From Parus major (Eukaryota > Chordata > Aves > Passeriformes > Paridae), in the NCBI RefSeq assembly GCF_001522545.3, contig NC_031768.1:92242230-92306229 (forward strand): a stretch of 64,000 nucleotides of DNA, read 5' to 3'. The position numbers and the translations under genes were made by a program. How positions within the stretch are numbered: position 1 is the stretch's first letter; each line of letters opens with the position of its first letter. The notes beneath the pieces were generated by a model, which was given only the letters and a program-made list of their open reading frames with translations, had not been told where the DNA came from and did not search any database. This document shows positions 49,901 to 62,115 of this stretch, one piece after another.

Positions 49901-52900
49901 AGAGGACCTGGGGAAGCAGCATGTTCTGCCTCCCAGGGACAGTGGGATAGAGGCAGTGGACATCCAGGGCAGTGCAGTGGCCTTCCAATAAACCTTGATA
50001 GATACCAAGGCTGAATTGATCTGAAGGTGGAAGTTGTGAATCTGAGGTGAAAATGGTTCCCCATACTGGGATCTGTTGTGTGAGCGCCAGATCTCTGCCT
50101 GGCTGTGAGTTACTGCACAGCTTTTCATTCTCTGTTTTGTTTAAAATTTACCCCAAAGTGTTTGTAGTGTAATAGTGATTTTTCTTTCTTGCATTAACAC
50201 AAGTGTAAGCTGTGTATTGGATTTATAAAATAAGGATTTTTCAGGCATGAAGCACATCCATCTGTGTTACATAAACATAGATACATTTTGATTTCTTTTT
50301 CCTTTTCTTCCCATGTTTATGCTGCACAAAGAACTTATTAAACCAGATGCAGTTATGGCATTGTTGGCTTTAATCTGCACAAGATTTTTAAACCTTTTCT
50401 CACATTATAACATATTTAACTGCTGCTTTAATGGCAAAGAGGAATTCTGTGGCTGCGAGCAGAGGAATATGAAAGCGGCTGTATATGTATAGTGGCTTTC
50501 CTGTGAGAGGAATATGAGAATATTCACTGACAGAGGAACTATGGGCAACAATTATCCCAAGCTGTGTCTTTGACAATGCTGTCAGATTTTCCACTTCCAT
50601 GAGCACAGCTGGGCATGTGGTGCCAGGGTGAGAAATTCCACAGTGGCTGGAGGCAGAGTGCAGTGGGTGCTGGCCTGGCTGGCAGTGTTGGAAGTCAGGA
50701 GTTGGAGCTGGAAAGAAAAGAAGGATGACTTTCTACAGCTTTGAGACAGTAAGGGGAAAAAAAAAGCCCCAAACCACCATTTTGGAATGTAAGGAAAGAG
50801 TCTTTGAAAGACGGCCCTTTCCAGACTTCTGTGCCTCAGAGGCTGGGTTTGATCTTGAGATTCAGGTTCTTAAAATACCTGCACTGTCTTTTAAGACATT
50901 TGCTCCCGTAACTCCTACTAAAGATTAGTTCTTGTGCAAATTTGCAGCTTACTTACTTATCTGTTGAAAGCTTTGGAGGTTTGTTTATTTATTGAATTTT
51001 CCGTATCACTGGTACTTTGCCTAGGGTTTTTGTGGTTTAGGTTTGTTGTGGTGTTTGGGGCTTTTTGGGGGGAAGGGTAGTTTGATGTTGTTGGGGTTTT
51101 TTGTAATCTAAGTATTTTCCCAGTGTTAGGTAACTGAATGTGGAAACTCTGAAAGATAAAGAAGTGATGCAGGTCTTATCCTGGTGGGCACTGAAGTCTG
51201 AAGAGTGTTTGGATGCAGTTTCAGCCACACCTGGTTTTGTTTGGGTCAGTCAAGTATATTGTTTCTCTGACTTACACCAGTGTATTAGCTAGACTTTCAG
51301 ATGATCGAGTTGGTTGCATCCAGAAAGGCAAGGAATTTAGGAAGTTCTGAACTTCAGCAAGAGAGGAGACAGCAAATTCCTCATTTTCTAGTGCTCCAAG
51401 TACTAGGGATTGTTTCTCTTGTATACATCCCGTTTTATAGCCTGTTGCTTGAAATTGAAAATTGGATCACCATACGTTATACTTTCTGTTTTGAGCATTA
51501 CGTGCTGTTCTTCATAACTTTTAGGATTTCTGATTTAGAATGGTTTACTGAATACTTGAGTTTGATAATCTTTGGGACTCTATCTAAAAGATTACCTTCT
51601 TAAATTACCATATAGATTGCTTGCTATGTCAGATTGCCTTGACTTTTAGCTACTGTTTTGCCTTAGTGTTTGGAAGGAATGGTCTCTTTTCTCATTCTTT
51701 ATATAAGTTGTTTCATAGAGCTGTTCCCTGGCCTAACTTTTTAATGTTTTCTAATTTCTCTGTTGAAAACTTGAGAATGCTGGGTAATTCCCTAATCAGG
51801 CAGACAGTTGAAATAATGGACCCCAAAATGTAGGCTGTTAATTATTTTTCAGTGCAACAGCAGTGTAATGTGTGACAATGGAGCTTTTTGGTAACAAGTG
51901 AAATAATTCTGGACATACTGAAGACTAGAGTGATTAGCAGTTAAATAACACCACACTTCTGAGGATAGCAAAGCACTTCATAGCATTTAATGAAGGAGGC
52001 CTTCCTTACATACCCAAAGGATGTACTCCGCTGTCTAACTCCGCTCAGAGGGAAGAGAGGAAACTGGTTCAGGGAGAGGTGAGGGACAAGGCAAAATTAT
52101 AGTTCGTGGTTGTACAGTCTGATGATAGTAAAACATAGACCAAAAGACTTCATTTTGGTCCTTTGCATGAGCCCTAGAGGGACCCATTCCCAGCAGGGCA
52201 TTTCTGCAGCAGCTACTGCCTTAACAGGATTGACACAACCTGTCAGAATGGTGGCCGGGAGAGAAGAGCCCTCCCTCAGGTTCATGCCATGGCTAAAGAG
52301 GAAAGGGAGAATATAAACATTTTGTAAAACCCTTAGAGGATAGCTGGGTATGGACACAGAGGCTGGAGGAATGCAAGAGGAAGGAAGAAAGTAAATGAGC
52401 CGGTGAGTATCTGAGGGGGAGAATTAGTGCGTGTGTGAGCCCAAGAATGGGCAAAGGAGTGAGAGGTGTGGAATACAATCATACTTGCTTTTAGCTGCTC
52501 AAACTCAAAATCTCATTTGGTTTCCTGTGTAATCAGCACTGAAAACCCAAGTATTTTGTTGCTAGTGCTCAGCTCTGAAAAACTGAGTTCTCTACCTGTA
52601 TTTTGCAACACCTTTGAACTGGACACATGTAATGAATATAACCATGTTGTGGCCTACCAGAATTATTTTAGGGTTATGGTCAACTTGAATTTGTTAGTCC
52701 TTATGTGGAAAGGGTTGAGGCCATTGGTTCATGGTTGCTCTGGCTAATCATTTTAGCAATTTAAGAGTAGAAGCTGTGAACATCTTCTCTTTGTGCTCAG
52801 ACAGTTCATGAGGAAAGGATATCAGGCCCCAGTCAGTCTTAAATTCCTTTATAAATAGCTACAGCTGGTTTGTGTGACGTTTTTCCTCAGTAATTACAGT

Positions 52901-53227
52901 AAATATGAACTTTAAGTTGTATCAGATCTTAATGTGTTGAGATTTTCTTTCAAAATTTTTCTTTTTACTTTGGCTTCAGCAGTATTTTTAAATCCATAAA
53001 CTAAGGACTTGTATCTAAATTCTAAGTGAAATCTACCTAAGCACAGAAATAAAGGACTAAATTTGCTTTCTGGGCATTAACATAGCCTTAAAGCAAGCAA
53101 AGTGGGCATGAAGGATGATAGCTGTGCTTGACTCTTAAGACTGATTTTGATGTATTAGACAAGCTCCCTTTTTAATTCAATATTCTGGTCTTATGAATAA
53201 CCAGGGAGGAAGGCAGATATATTCAGA
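46966..53227. other. Non-coding DNA, no supported gene
   Basis: No recognisable exon, RNA gene or transposon. Open frames of up to 140 codons (47186-47608 minus, 48263-48664 plus) carry no motif. An A-rich (AAAAAAT)n run lies at 49599-49627. The stretch 50340-50600 is of higher complexity and could be constrained. A G/T-rich patch lies at 51030-51105. Confidence 0.5.
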
Positions 53228-53306
53228 CATATATATATATATATATATATATGTGTATATATGTGTGTGTATGTGTGTGTATATATATATATTTGTGTGT
53301 GTGTGA
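53228..53306. repeat. Compound (AT)n/(TG)n microsatellite
   Basis: About a dozen AT units are followed by interrupted TGTATATATGTGTG units, a second short AT run at 53280-53292, and then TGTGTGTGTGTG. It is likely to vary in length between individuals. Confidence 0.95.
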
Positions 53307-56300
53307 CATTTAAAAAGTCTTATTTAAAAAAATACCATTGTGTTACAATTTATTCACTGCTGAAGCATACATAGAGCTGAAAAAGGTCTGTGCTGATTAA
53401 TGAGACAATTATACACATTAATACCAGATTGATCAGACCTCATACTTTTAAGACAACAACATAAAGACACAAATACAATTTTGAAAAGCATTATCCTATC
53501 TGTTGTCCCTGGCTGGCTTCTCTGAGATGTACATAATGATGGTTGGACTTCACAGCGCTAAAGCACTGTCACTTAAAACAAGTCCCACACATTACTAATT
53601 AGGAAAATGAAACACCAATAACCTGAAAGACTTAACCAAACCCATGAAGCAACTTTCTGGTTGCCAGAATATACAGGAATGCCACTGTTCAGACCCATGC
53701 TGTGGGTTCTAAGCTATTATGTCCTGGATCCTGAATAGATGCAACATGACAAGTCTGTCTTTGGGATCCATATTTTGTAGCAGCTTGGATGCACCCTCCT
53801 GCCCTTTTTGAAAACTATCACTCTCATGCAGTTGTATCTGACCATGATATAAAATGCTGTTAAAGTAAAATAACAAAAGTTTTAGCAGAGGTTATCAGAG
53901 GTTTTGCTATGAGCAAACGAACATACACTGAAGTCCCACTACTGCAACCAGCCAGTAAAAGGGTACCTCTGAAAGCTCACACATTTACTGCATAAAACAC
54001 TTTTTCAGGCAGAAAAATGTCTCTTCAATTATTCCTGTCATAGAAGGTGGTCCTTGGCCTAGTTTCATATTGTCTCTGCAATGTGAAATGTGCTAGCCTT
54101 GAGCATGTAGCATTTGCAGCTGAGTTTGAAGGCAGTCTCATTTAAGCTCAAGAACCCTAGTGTTTCTCATTTCAGGGAGCCTTGTGCACAACAGCGTTGT
54201 GTTTAGTTGTGACTATCAGATTGTACCACCATTCTTCAGGGCTGGCTCTAGCACACCCCCATGGCTCCTCACTGGTGCTTGAGAGGCCTTTTGGCTGTAT
54301 GTTTTTATTACTTCTGTTTTTTCTAGTCTTACTGCAGTTTTCTTTTTAAACAGTAGACAGAGATGACTTGTGCTGTTGACTCCATGACCTGCTTCTCATT
54401 TCAACCCCCACCTGTTTAAAAAGTTTAGTAGTTGGCAGAACGTCTTCTGGGAGTGATGTCCAAGCAAGGGACCATTGAAAAGCAAAATGAAATATAAAAC
54501 TTCTTTTGTGTGAGGAGCTCTGGATCTGCAAGTGAACACCTGCTCTTCTGATCACTGAAGCTAGGGAAGGGAAGAAAGAGGAGGAATCTCTTGAGAAGAA
54601 AAAAATGGCCTACTGGAAGTCAAACCCCCATCTTTCTTGCTGTATTAGCAAATAAGAGTAAAAGTGAAAAATAGCTTTTTTTTGGTGGTGTTCGTCATAT
54701 GAAATACATTGAAATGTCAGGAAGAACCTAAGCCATCGAGTGAGGAAGGAATGGTGCAGGCTATGGATTTTTGTTTTGGTTTTATCATCAACTCACTGTG
54801 GGACTTGGATGCCATGTCTTAGTTTTACCCTGTATTAAGTGAAGCCTGGAAAAATAGGCAGTGTGGGTTTTGATGTTACACTTTCTTTATACAGATTCCC
54901 AGGGACCCCACAGTGCTTTAGTGACTGTCCCCCTATTATGGCAGTGCCACATAGACTTTAACAACTTAGAGTTGAGCTAAACTCTGACAGGTGGAAACTT
55001 CATTACACTAACTTTCCCCACAGCTAGCCTCTCCCATCAAAAAGCAAGCCTTGCTTTAAGCCTTGGTGAAGCAACAGCACATTTCTGGTTATCTGAAGAG
55101 GCTCAAATGTAGCGGAATGAATTTATCAATGATGTTTTCCCTCACAGCAAACAGATTTGTGCTCTCCCATAATTAAGCACTAAAGAAATAGTACTTGTCA
55201 CCTTCCCTTTAGAGAAAGTGAAAATAACCAGCATACAATGTCAGGCAGTTTTCTCCAAAAATAAAGTTTTATTGTTGAATCCTTGCAAGTCTTATATTAA
55301 CAAAAACATATGTTTTATTTTCTTGGATGTTAATACAGTTTTTTGTTTGCATATAAATGTTATTGTGGAGTGTTTATACCACTCTGAAGGAAGAAGATTG
55401 TTCACACATGAAAATCTGTAAATGAAACCAACTTAAAACAAAAGTAAAGCCAGCACATCTGTTTTAATATCTCAGAGAGTAAACCAGATGTGTATATATA
55501 TAGTATATACATGCTAGTAGTAGATGTTAAATTAGATTTTAAGAATTTGTTCCAGCTTAATAGCCTAAAATGTTATTAGTAACACAGATAAGGAAATTAC
55601 TTAATGAAAAATATATGATTTTTAACCTGACAGTGTCCCTCTTAATTAAGTTATGAGATCTTTAGATGAATGATGTTATAACAGTGCAGTGTGTAGCTTC
55701 TATTATTTATAAGACAATGCCAAAGAGCTAGCTCAAACCGATTAAAGCAAGGAAAATCTCATTGAAACTTGCCATTCTGAGCAAGTGAATGCTGAATCTT
55801 TCTAGAGAATTCATGCAGCTTTAGCATCTCAAACATAGTACCCGGCTAGATCTTTCTGATGAAGGAATTGCACATTGGGGGAAAATAATGATAATAATAT
55901 TAAATTAACAAAACCAAGATCTTGGCAGGTTTTGAAATGTGAAAAAAAAAATAAAAAATCATCCAAGTATTTCAGTTCTGGTGATGGATGAAATTTAAGC
56001 TGGCTATCTGGGTATCCTCACCGACCCTACAGCCCTACCAGTGCAGAGAGCTGTGCTGAGGCACTCGAGCATAGAAATTAGGGATGGTGCCTGGCTCTGA
56101 AGGCAGGAAGGCTGGTTGCTCTTGATGTAAGAGTATTTGAAAGGATAAATATTGCTTTTGTTGGTGGCTAACTTATCATTAGTGTTGTTTTTTTTACCTC
56201 TGCCCTGTTATTTTATCAATTAGGGACTTTAGAAAATAAATTATCTACAATTTAAGAAAATAAGAAATCTAAAATCCCAGAGATATTGAAATCAATCATA

Positions 56301-58729
56301 AATATTTTCTTTCTGGATCGCTGATTTTATCCTAAATATCAAAATCATTGAAGTGTGATTGATTAAAAACTCTTACTTTCTCTTTCCTGTTCTTATCACT
56401 CTTGAAGGCTGTAAAAATCATAAATTATGAGGAATTTCAATCAAACTGAATGCAGCATGAGCAAGTTATAGAGGAGAACTTGTAACATACTTGCAACTTT
56501 TTTCCTAGCCTGACTTCAGAAAAATCCTTAGCAAATAATGAAGTGGTTAATTTTAAAGGCTAGATTCTGGGAATATTGTTGAAGCAGTCAAAATACGAAA
56601 TTGCTAAGCAGATCTTTAAGAAAATACGTCTAATAGCTTAACATGATTATAATTTTAAGCTAGTTTTCCATAGTAGTTCAAGCTCTAACCCCTAGAACTG
56701 GTAGACTATAATCATGTCTTATACTGATCATGCTTGGCATGGAAAATGAACGTATGCAAGGCTTAGATTAACCATGCACCACAGATGTATTCAATGAGCC
56801 TGTTTCCTGTTTTGCTTTATAAGCCCCCCCAATCCAATCCTTTAGAGACATTTTTATCTGCTAATAAGCATAATTGCAGTCATTCCTGCTGTCATTTATA
56901 AAATTATAAGACACTTATTTAGTCAGTTGTGGTGTTTAAGGCTGTTAAGTTTCCCTGACCAGAATTGAAGCTCTGCTGGCAAATGTTTCTCTAAAACTTC
57001 AGTGGTACACCTTGTCTCCTGGTTCTCTCTCCAACAGATCATTAGTCTGTGATGAGCCATTTACCACGTAGAGGTTTGTACCAGAGACACAAAAAGTTCT
57101 GGTTCTCACCTCTTTCTGCTTTTATACCATTTCTGGTTGCATAGAGATGATCCAGTTTTCCCCTGAGTCTTGCAGATTGTGGATATAGACCGTAAAGCCT
57201 GGAAGCTTTCAGCACTGTACATCTCTGTGAGCAGAAATGCAGATCCAAGGGGGTTCAAGCAGAGAAATGAGGTGTGTGATGTCTTGCAGATTGGGAGGGC
57301 CCATTTCAGAGGAGTGAAAATCTGCTGAGGAGGCTGCCATCATTTTTTTTTTTTTTACCTTCTACCATATTTTTAAACTGCAGATAATGAAAACAATTTG
57401 ATGAATTCACATGGAGACTGGAATTTCTGTATTTATTCTGATGCTACATACAAAGTGACTGACAGGTTCAGTTCCTTATTTCAAGATCTGAGCATATCTT
57501 TTTAAATCAATAGGAATTTTGCCATTGACTTGAATTTGAATTATTGAAAGGACTTTTGTTTTGAGGGAAGATATCTAAAAGTGTCAGAACAAGCACATCT
57601 GTTAGCCAGACATCACTTCAAAATCCTGAATTTAGTAGAAAGTTTTAAAGGCTTTGTGGGAAATAATGGACTGCTTCGGAGAACTGCAGATTATTCCGAT
57701 TAATCATCTAGACAGAAGTTTGTGAGTTTAGGGACTCTTCAGTATAGAAATGCTGGAATCATGAGCTAAATGCTATGGTGTATCACTTGGTTCTACTAAA
57801 AAGGTATATCATCCTTTTAACTTGTGAAATCCTACTGTCTAAAGGTATGTCAAAGTAAAATAGTTCAGGCAGGGGCAGCATCAGCAAAAACTGTGACTGT
57901 TACTAATTTCATCCTCACTGGTATTTGTTCCATGCAATTGCTGTTTATTCTTCCTAATTCACAGTATAGTTGATTTTATTTTATTTTTTTGTCGTTGTTT
58001 ATGCACATGAATAGACAAGCTCATGAAATAGTCTCAAGCAGCAAATGGCTTTGGAAGTCAGACAAAGTGAACTAATCTCTAGTTTATAAACGTATGGGGA
58101 TGCTGAAAGAACAAATGCTTCAGCAAGCAACTTTAAAGAGGAATTGGGATGTGGAGTTTCTGAAGGAAAGGAATTGGAGGTGACAGAGCACAATACAGTC
58201 TGAGCACAATGACACACTGAGTAGAGAAATTTAATTACATAAAGAGGGATAATAGATGAATCAACTAGAAAAACAGACACCAGAGAGAGCAGGGAGAAAA
58301 GAAAAAGAAAAGAACCATCTGACCGTAGGAAAACAAAATAGAGAACTTTGCAGTATCTTACTAGCCAGCCTGTGAAACCAAAGAGAGTATATGAAATTTT
58401 TAAAAACCCATTTGTTTCTTAGACAGCCAGGGAAAGGACACTGAAAGGGAAGAAGGGACTCTGGCCTCATTCGGCTCAGACTGCTTCAAAGGTCTGCCCG
58501 GTGTGATAAATAGAGTAAACCCCTTTGTGATCTCTGGATGAAAGTCACGATAGTAAGTCAAAAAAATCCTTCAGAGGCCAAGTCCAGCAATCCTCAGCCC
58601 TGATTCAGGCAAAAATGCCATTGTTTCACACGAGTATCTGGAAAACAGAGGATACAGGGGCACTGAGCCAACTGTTTCTTGGTTTTGGGGGGATTTTTTT
58701 CTTTCTTTTCTCCTTTTTTTTTTTTTTTA
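53307..58729. other. Non-coding DNA, no supported gene
   Basis: No open frame exceeds 93 codons. No exon, RNA gene or transposon is recognised. Simple tracts are TATATA at 55493-55508, an A-rich run at 55940-55956, a T12 run near 57343 and a T-rich run at 58700-58728. Confidence 0.55.
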
Positions 58730-59060
58730 AATTTATTACAGAGGAAAAAAAAAATTAATGGCTTTTCAGCAGGGAGAAAACTGTGAGAAAGGGCAGGGGC
58801 CACCCACTTCTGGTGCCCTGTCAAGGCTGAGCAGATCCTCCACTACTTTCTTTCTACCCGCCCCCAATCTGCTTTATGCTTTGCATCATTCATTTGCAAG
58901 AACTGGTCTCCTTTCAGACCAAAAGGAGAACTTAGCAGAAAGTTATGGGCAAACAGTCTGAATGGAAACTGCTCTGCAAACTTAATTATAGCATTTGCAG
59001 TTGAATGCAAACTAGTAGCAAAGCAGTGGGAACAACTGGGCGTTCAGGGGAGAGAGGCCA
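58730..59060. promoter_or_regulatory. Candidate conserved non-coding element
   Basis: This high-complexity block holds 'gctttgcatcattcatttgcaag' near 58877 with paired Pou-like TTTGCA words. An 'aacttaattatagcatttgcag' block lies near 58979. There is no coding potential. The suggestion of enhancer function rests on motif density and sequence texture only. Confidence 0.28.
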
Positions 59061-61739
59061 GGTATAAATGCTTTGATAGTTAGATGGATCCAAATTTGAA
59101 TTAGACACCTTTTTAGTATCTTAAAAGAAACAGTCTCACCTCTGGTTCAGGATGTATCCTTTTTTTCTCTCTCTCTCTTTTTCCCCCATTGTGTGTGCAG
59201 TAAAACCATGGTCAAAGCAAAGCAAGCAGCTCTGGTCCTCCTAAGGGGCTTGGTTGAAATCAGTGAAGAGTCTTGGTGATCTATTGTTCTTAAAAGTCTT
59301 CACACCAAGTCACTTCCTCAGCATCTTCTCCTTGCAGCTCAGGGTAGAATTTCACCTCAGGTTTCAGTGATCTTTTACCCAGGCACAATTCCAAAAACTT
59401 TGGAAGAGTTGCTTTTGACTTACACAGCCTTACAGCAAAGATCAGAATCTGGGCTTCAATAAGGACTTCAACATTTGGCCACAGTCCCATGAAGGCCTTT
59501 ATTAATTTATTTATTTATTAAAATGGACAATTGCATCGACTTTAATAACCCTTACCTCAAAGTTCACTTGAAAGAAAACTAATAAGACTTTTTATTGAGA
59601 AAAGAAAAAAAAGAAAAAAAAAAAAGAAGTTTAGCTATGGTCAGCCAGGGTGGGAAATTCCATTGTGGCTGCAAGCCCATGGCAGGTAGAGTGGAATTTA
59701 ATGAAGGAAACTGCTGTGTTTTTGTGTCTTTCTGTATGTTTTTCCTTTAAAACCAAGAGCTGGGCAGGCTTCCCATTTGACCTGATGTGACCCAAGCAAA
59801 TTGCTTCTTATATAAAAACAACTGCAGACTTGGAGAATGTGAAAATGCACTGTATCCTTTTTCCAACTCAGGAAAAATGAAAGCCTGAGAAACAGGACGG
59901 CCCTGTCAATACTCGTTGAGCAAAACTATCACTCAAGCCCTATAAAGAGAGATTAGAACAGGCTTCCTTATGCCAGAGGGATTCATTATAAGTTAGATCT
60001 CTTTAGGTGTTTTTTTTTTTTCTTAAGCAGACACTTACCGTCAGTGAGAGAAAAATCCATTTTTCAGAATTTTTTTGTTTTGTGAAGGGAGGAGGAAAAG
60101 AAACTCTTGTAAAGGAGGAGAAAGGGGGAGAAAGGGGAAGAAAAAGGCTTTAACTACTGCACCCAAACGAAAAGAAATAAATTGATAATTGTTAAAATTT
60201 GGGCAAAAAGCCCAACTTTTAGCCTTTGCTGTATCTTGGGAGAGCACAGGCGCAGGGATTCAGGGTGTGTCTACTGATATTGTATTCAGATGTGTTGCCT
60301 TGGCATGTGTACTGACGGATTTATTTAAAAAACAAAGCAAAAAAAAAAAAGGCATTGTGTGCTCGTGGAATGACTTCATAAAATCCTTCCCTTTATGAAT
60401 TATTTTGATCACAGGGCTTGTTGTTTAAATTTCTAAAGTACTGTGCTTTTTTTTTTTTAATTGCCTTCTTTTCAGAACTGTCTGTTCTCAAGTTGGCACC
60501 TTCCGCATAGCAGCATGCAGAGATTAAAGGAGAGGGGAGGGAGGGGAGGTGTGGAGGCTTTCATCAGACCAAGGGGGTGACGTGGTGCATAAGCAAACTC
60601 CCATCTTCTGTTGGTCACCCCTGAAAGGAATCCTGAGCTCTGAGCCACTCTTCTCCCTCACAGGCATGTCTAATCTGCATCACCCACTCCAAGGAGACAC
60701 AGGCAAACACTTGGACCGTCACATGCTGCCATGTTAGAGGAGACAGAATAGACTTTTGTTTGCTCCGTCTTGCTTAAAATGGAGGTGAACAGCTTCCTAC
60801 ACAGGAAAGCAAGATATGGTAATACTTTCCAGGTTCAGTGAGGCCTGTTTTTCCAAAACACAGGTTTTGCTTGTGCTCCATGGGTTTTTCACTGTTGCTG
60901 GAGGTTTTTTCCTGCCATGGCTCTGCAGTGCAGATGAGAAACACCATGAGCGCTCGCAGCATTGCACACTAAAGGGGCACCGTGTAGAGGGAAACTCCCG
61001 ATTGTTTTGTTCCAGATGTGGTGTTTAGGATCTGCAAAGTCTGTGTTAGTTACTTCCACAAGATCAACGTTCACCATCATCATCATCATCATCATCATCC
61101 AGATCCTGTATTTATCTAGAAGTTATAATGGAATTTTCAGATGAGGCATGAAACGTACGGTTCAGGAGAGCAAGGGTTCACTTGAAATGTCTTCTTTATA
61201 TTTTCTGGGGAACATCCACAAGATCCTTATTATATTTTGTGTTACCTGATAGAGTCTGATGTAACACAGTACTTGTGACAGCCTGCCCAGGACTATTGCT
61301 GCTTATGTAAAGGAGGAGGTCACAACAGTACCGACCTGACAAGGGCTGTGAGCTTTTTCTTGAGAGGTCGTATTTATAGCCTTAGGATTTCCAAAGAAAG
61401 GTGGTATTTCTGCCCAGAATGCTGATGTTTTTAGAAGGAGATGCCCTGATTTATGGGCCTGGCACTCATTTGAGGTTAGAGTTAAGAGATTTATGTTACA
61501 TGTATTGATTTTTTGGGTCTCTTCTCATTGCCCTGTCTGCTGAGCAAACAGATAACAGCTGCACATTGAAATGGGTAAGGAGACAGCAAACAGTGATTCA
61601 GGGTTCTAGACTGTGTCAAAAAAGATGCTGATTCCCATGGAAGGAAAGGATCCTTGTTTGGTTGGCTAGATGCAGTTTGAGAGGTTTGTCTCCATTTTTA
61701 ATGGTAAGACCAGTTGTTCCCCTGGATATCCAGCCCCCT
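59061..61739. other. Non-coding DNA with simple tracts
   Basis: No gene is recognised. Simple tracts are (CT)n at 59166-59180, a TTTA run at 59501-59519, an A-rich tract at 59600-59626, a long purine tract at 60086-60150 and an A11 run near 60340. Confidence 0.5.
61075..61098 (+). repeat. (CAT)8 microsatellite
   Basis: Eight uninterrupted CAT units. The poly-Met frame on the minus strand over this tract is a by-product of the repeat. Confidence 0.95.
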
Positions 61740-62115
61740 GAGCCAGAAGACATGGGTGGTGAGCAGAATGAAGCCCCATAATCCAAGGAGAAATGTAGTT
61801 AGCCACCTACTACACCACTCAAACACATAAAAGTCTGTGGGGCCAGATGAAATCCACTCAAGCCTACTGAGTGGAAGTACTGGATGAAGTGCTGAGCCAC
61901 TGTCCATCCTGGGTCAGCATCCTGTCTGAGAGTGGTTCAGCATTGGAATGGGCTGCCCAGGGAAGTGGTGGAGTCACCATCCCTGGATGTATTTAAGAGA
62001 CATGTGGATTTGACACTGAGGGACATGGTTTAGAGCTGGGCTTGGCTGTTCTTGGTTAACAGTTGGACTCAGTGATCTTTAGAGTCTTTTCCAGCCTGAA
62101 TGATTCTCTGATTCT
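61740..62115 (+). mobile_element. CR1 LINE with internal deletion
   Basis: The right part, about 61930-62115, is a clean CR1 3' end: 'attggaatgggctgcccagg', 'gtggtggagtcaccatccctgg', 'ggttaacagttggactcag' and a terminal TGATTCTCTGATTC. The left part, about 61740-61908, resembles a more upstream part of CR1 ORF2, including 'ggggccagatgaaatccactc' and 'ctgagccactgtccatcctg'. The ORF2 segment between them is absent. One element thus lost its middle, or two fragments abut by chance. Orientation is the same for both parts, which favours a deletion in one copy. It is inactive. Confidence 0.82.
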
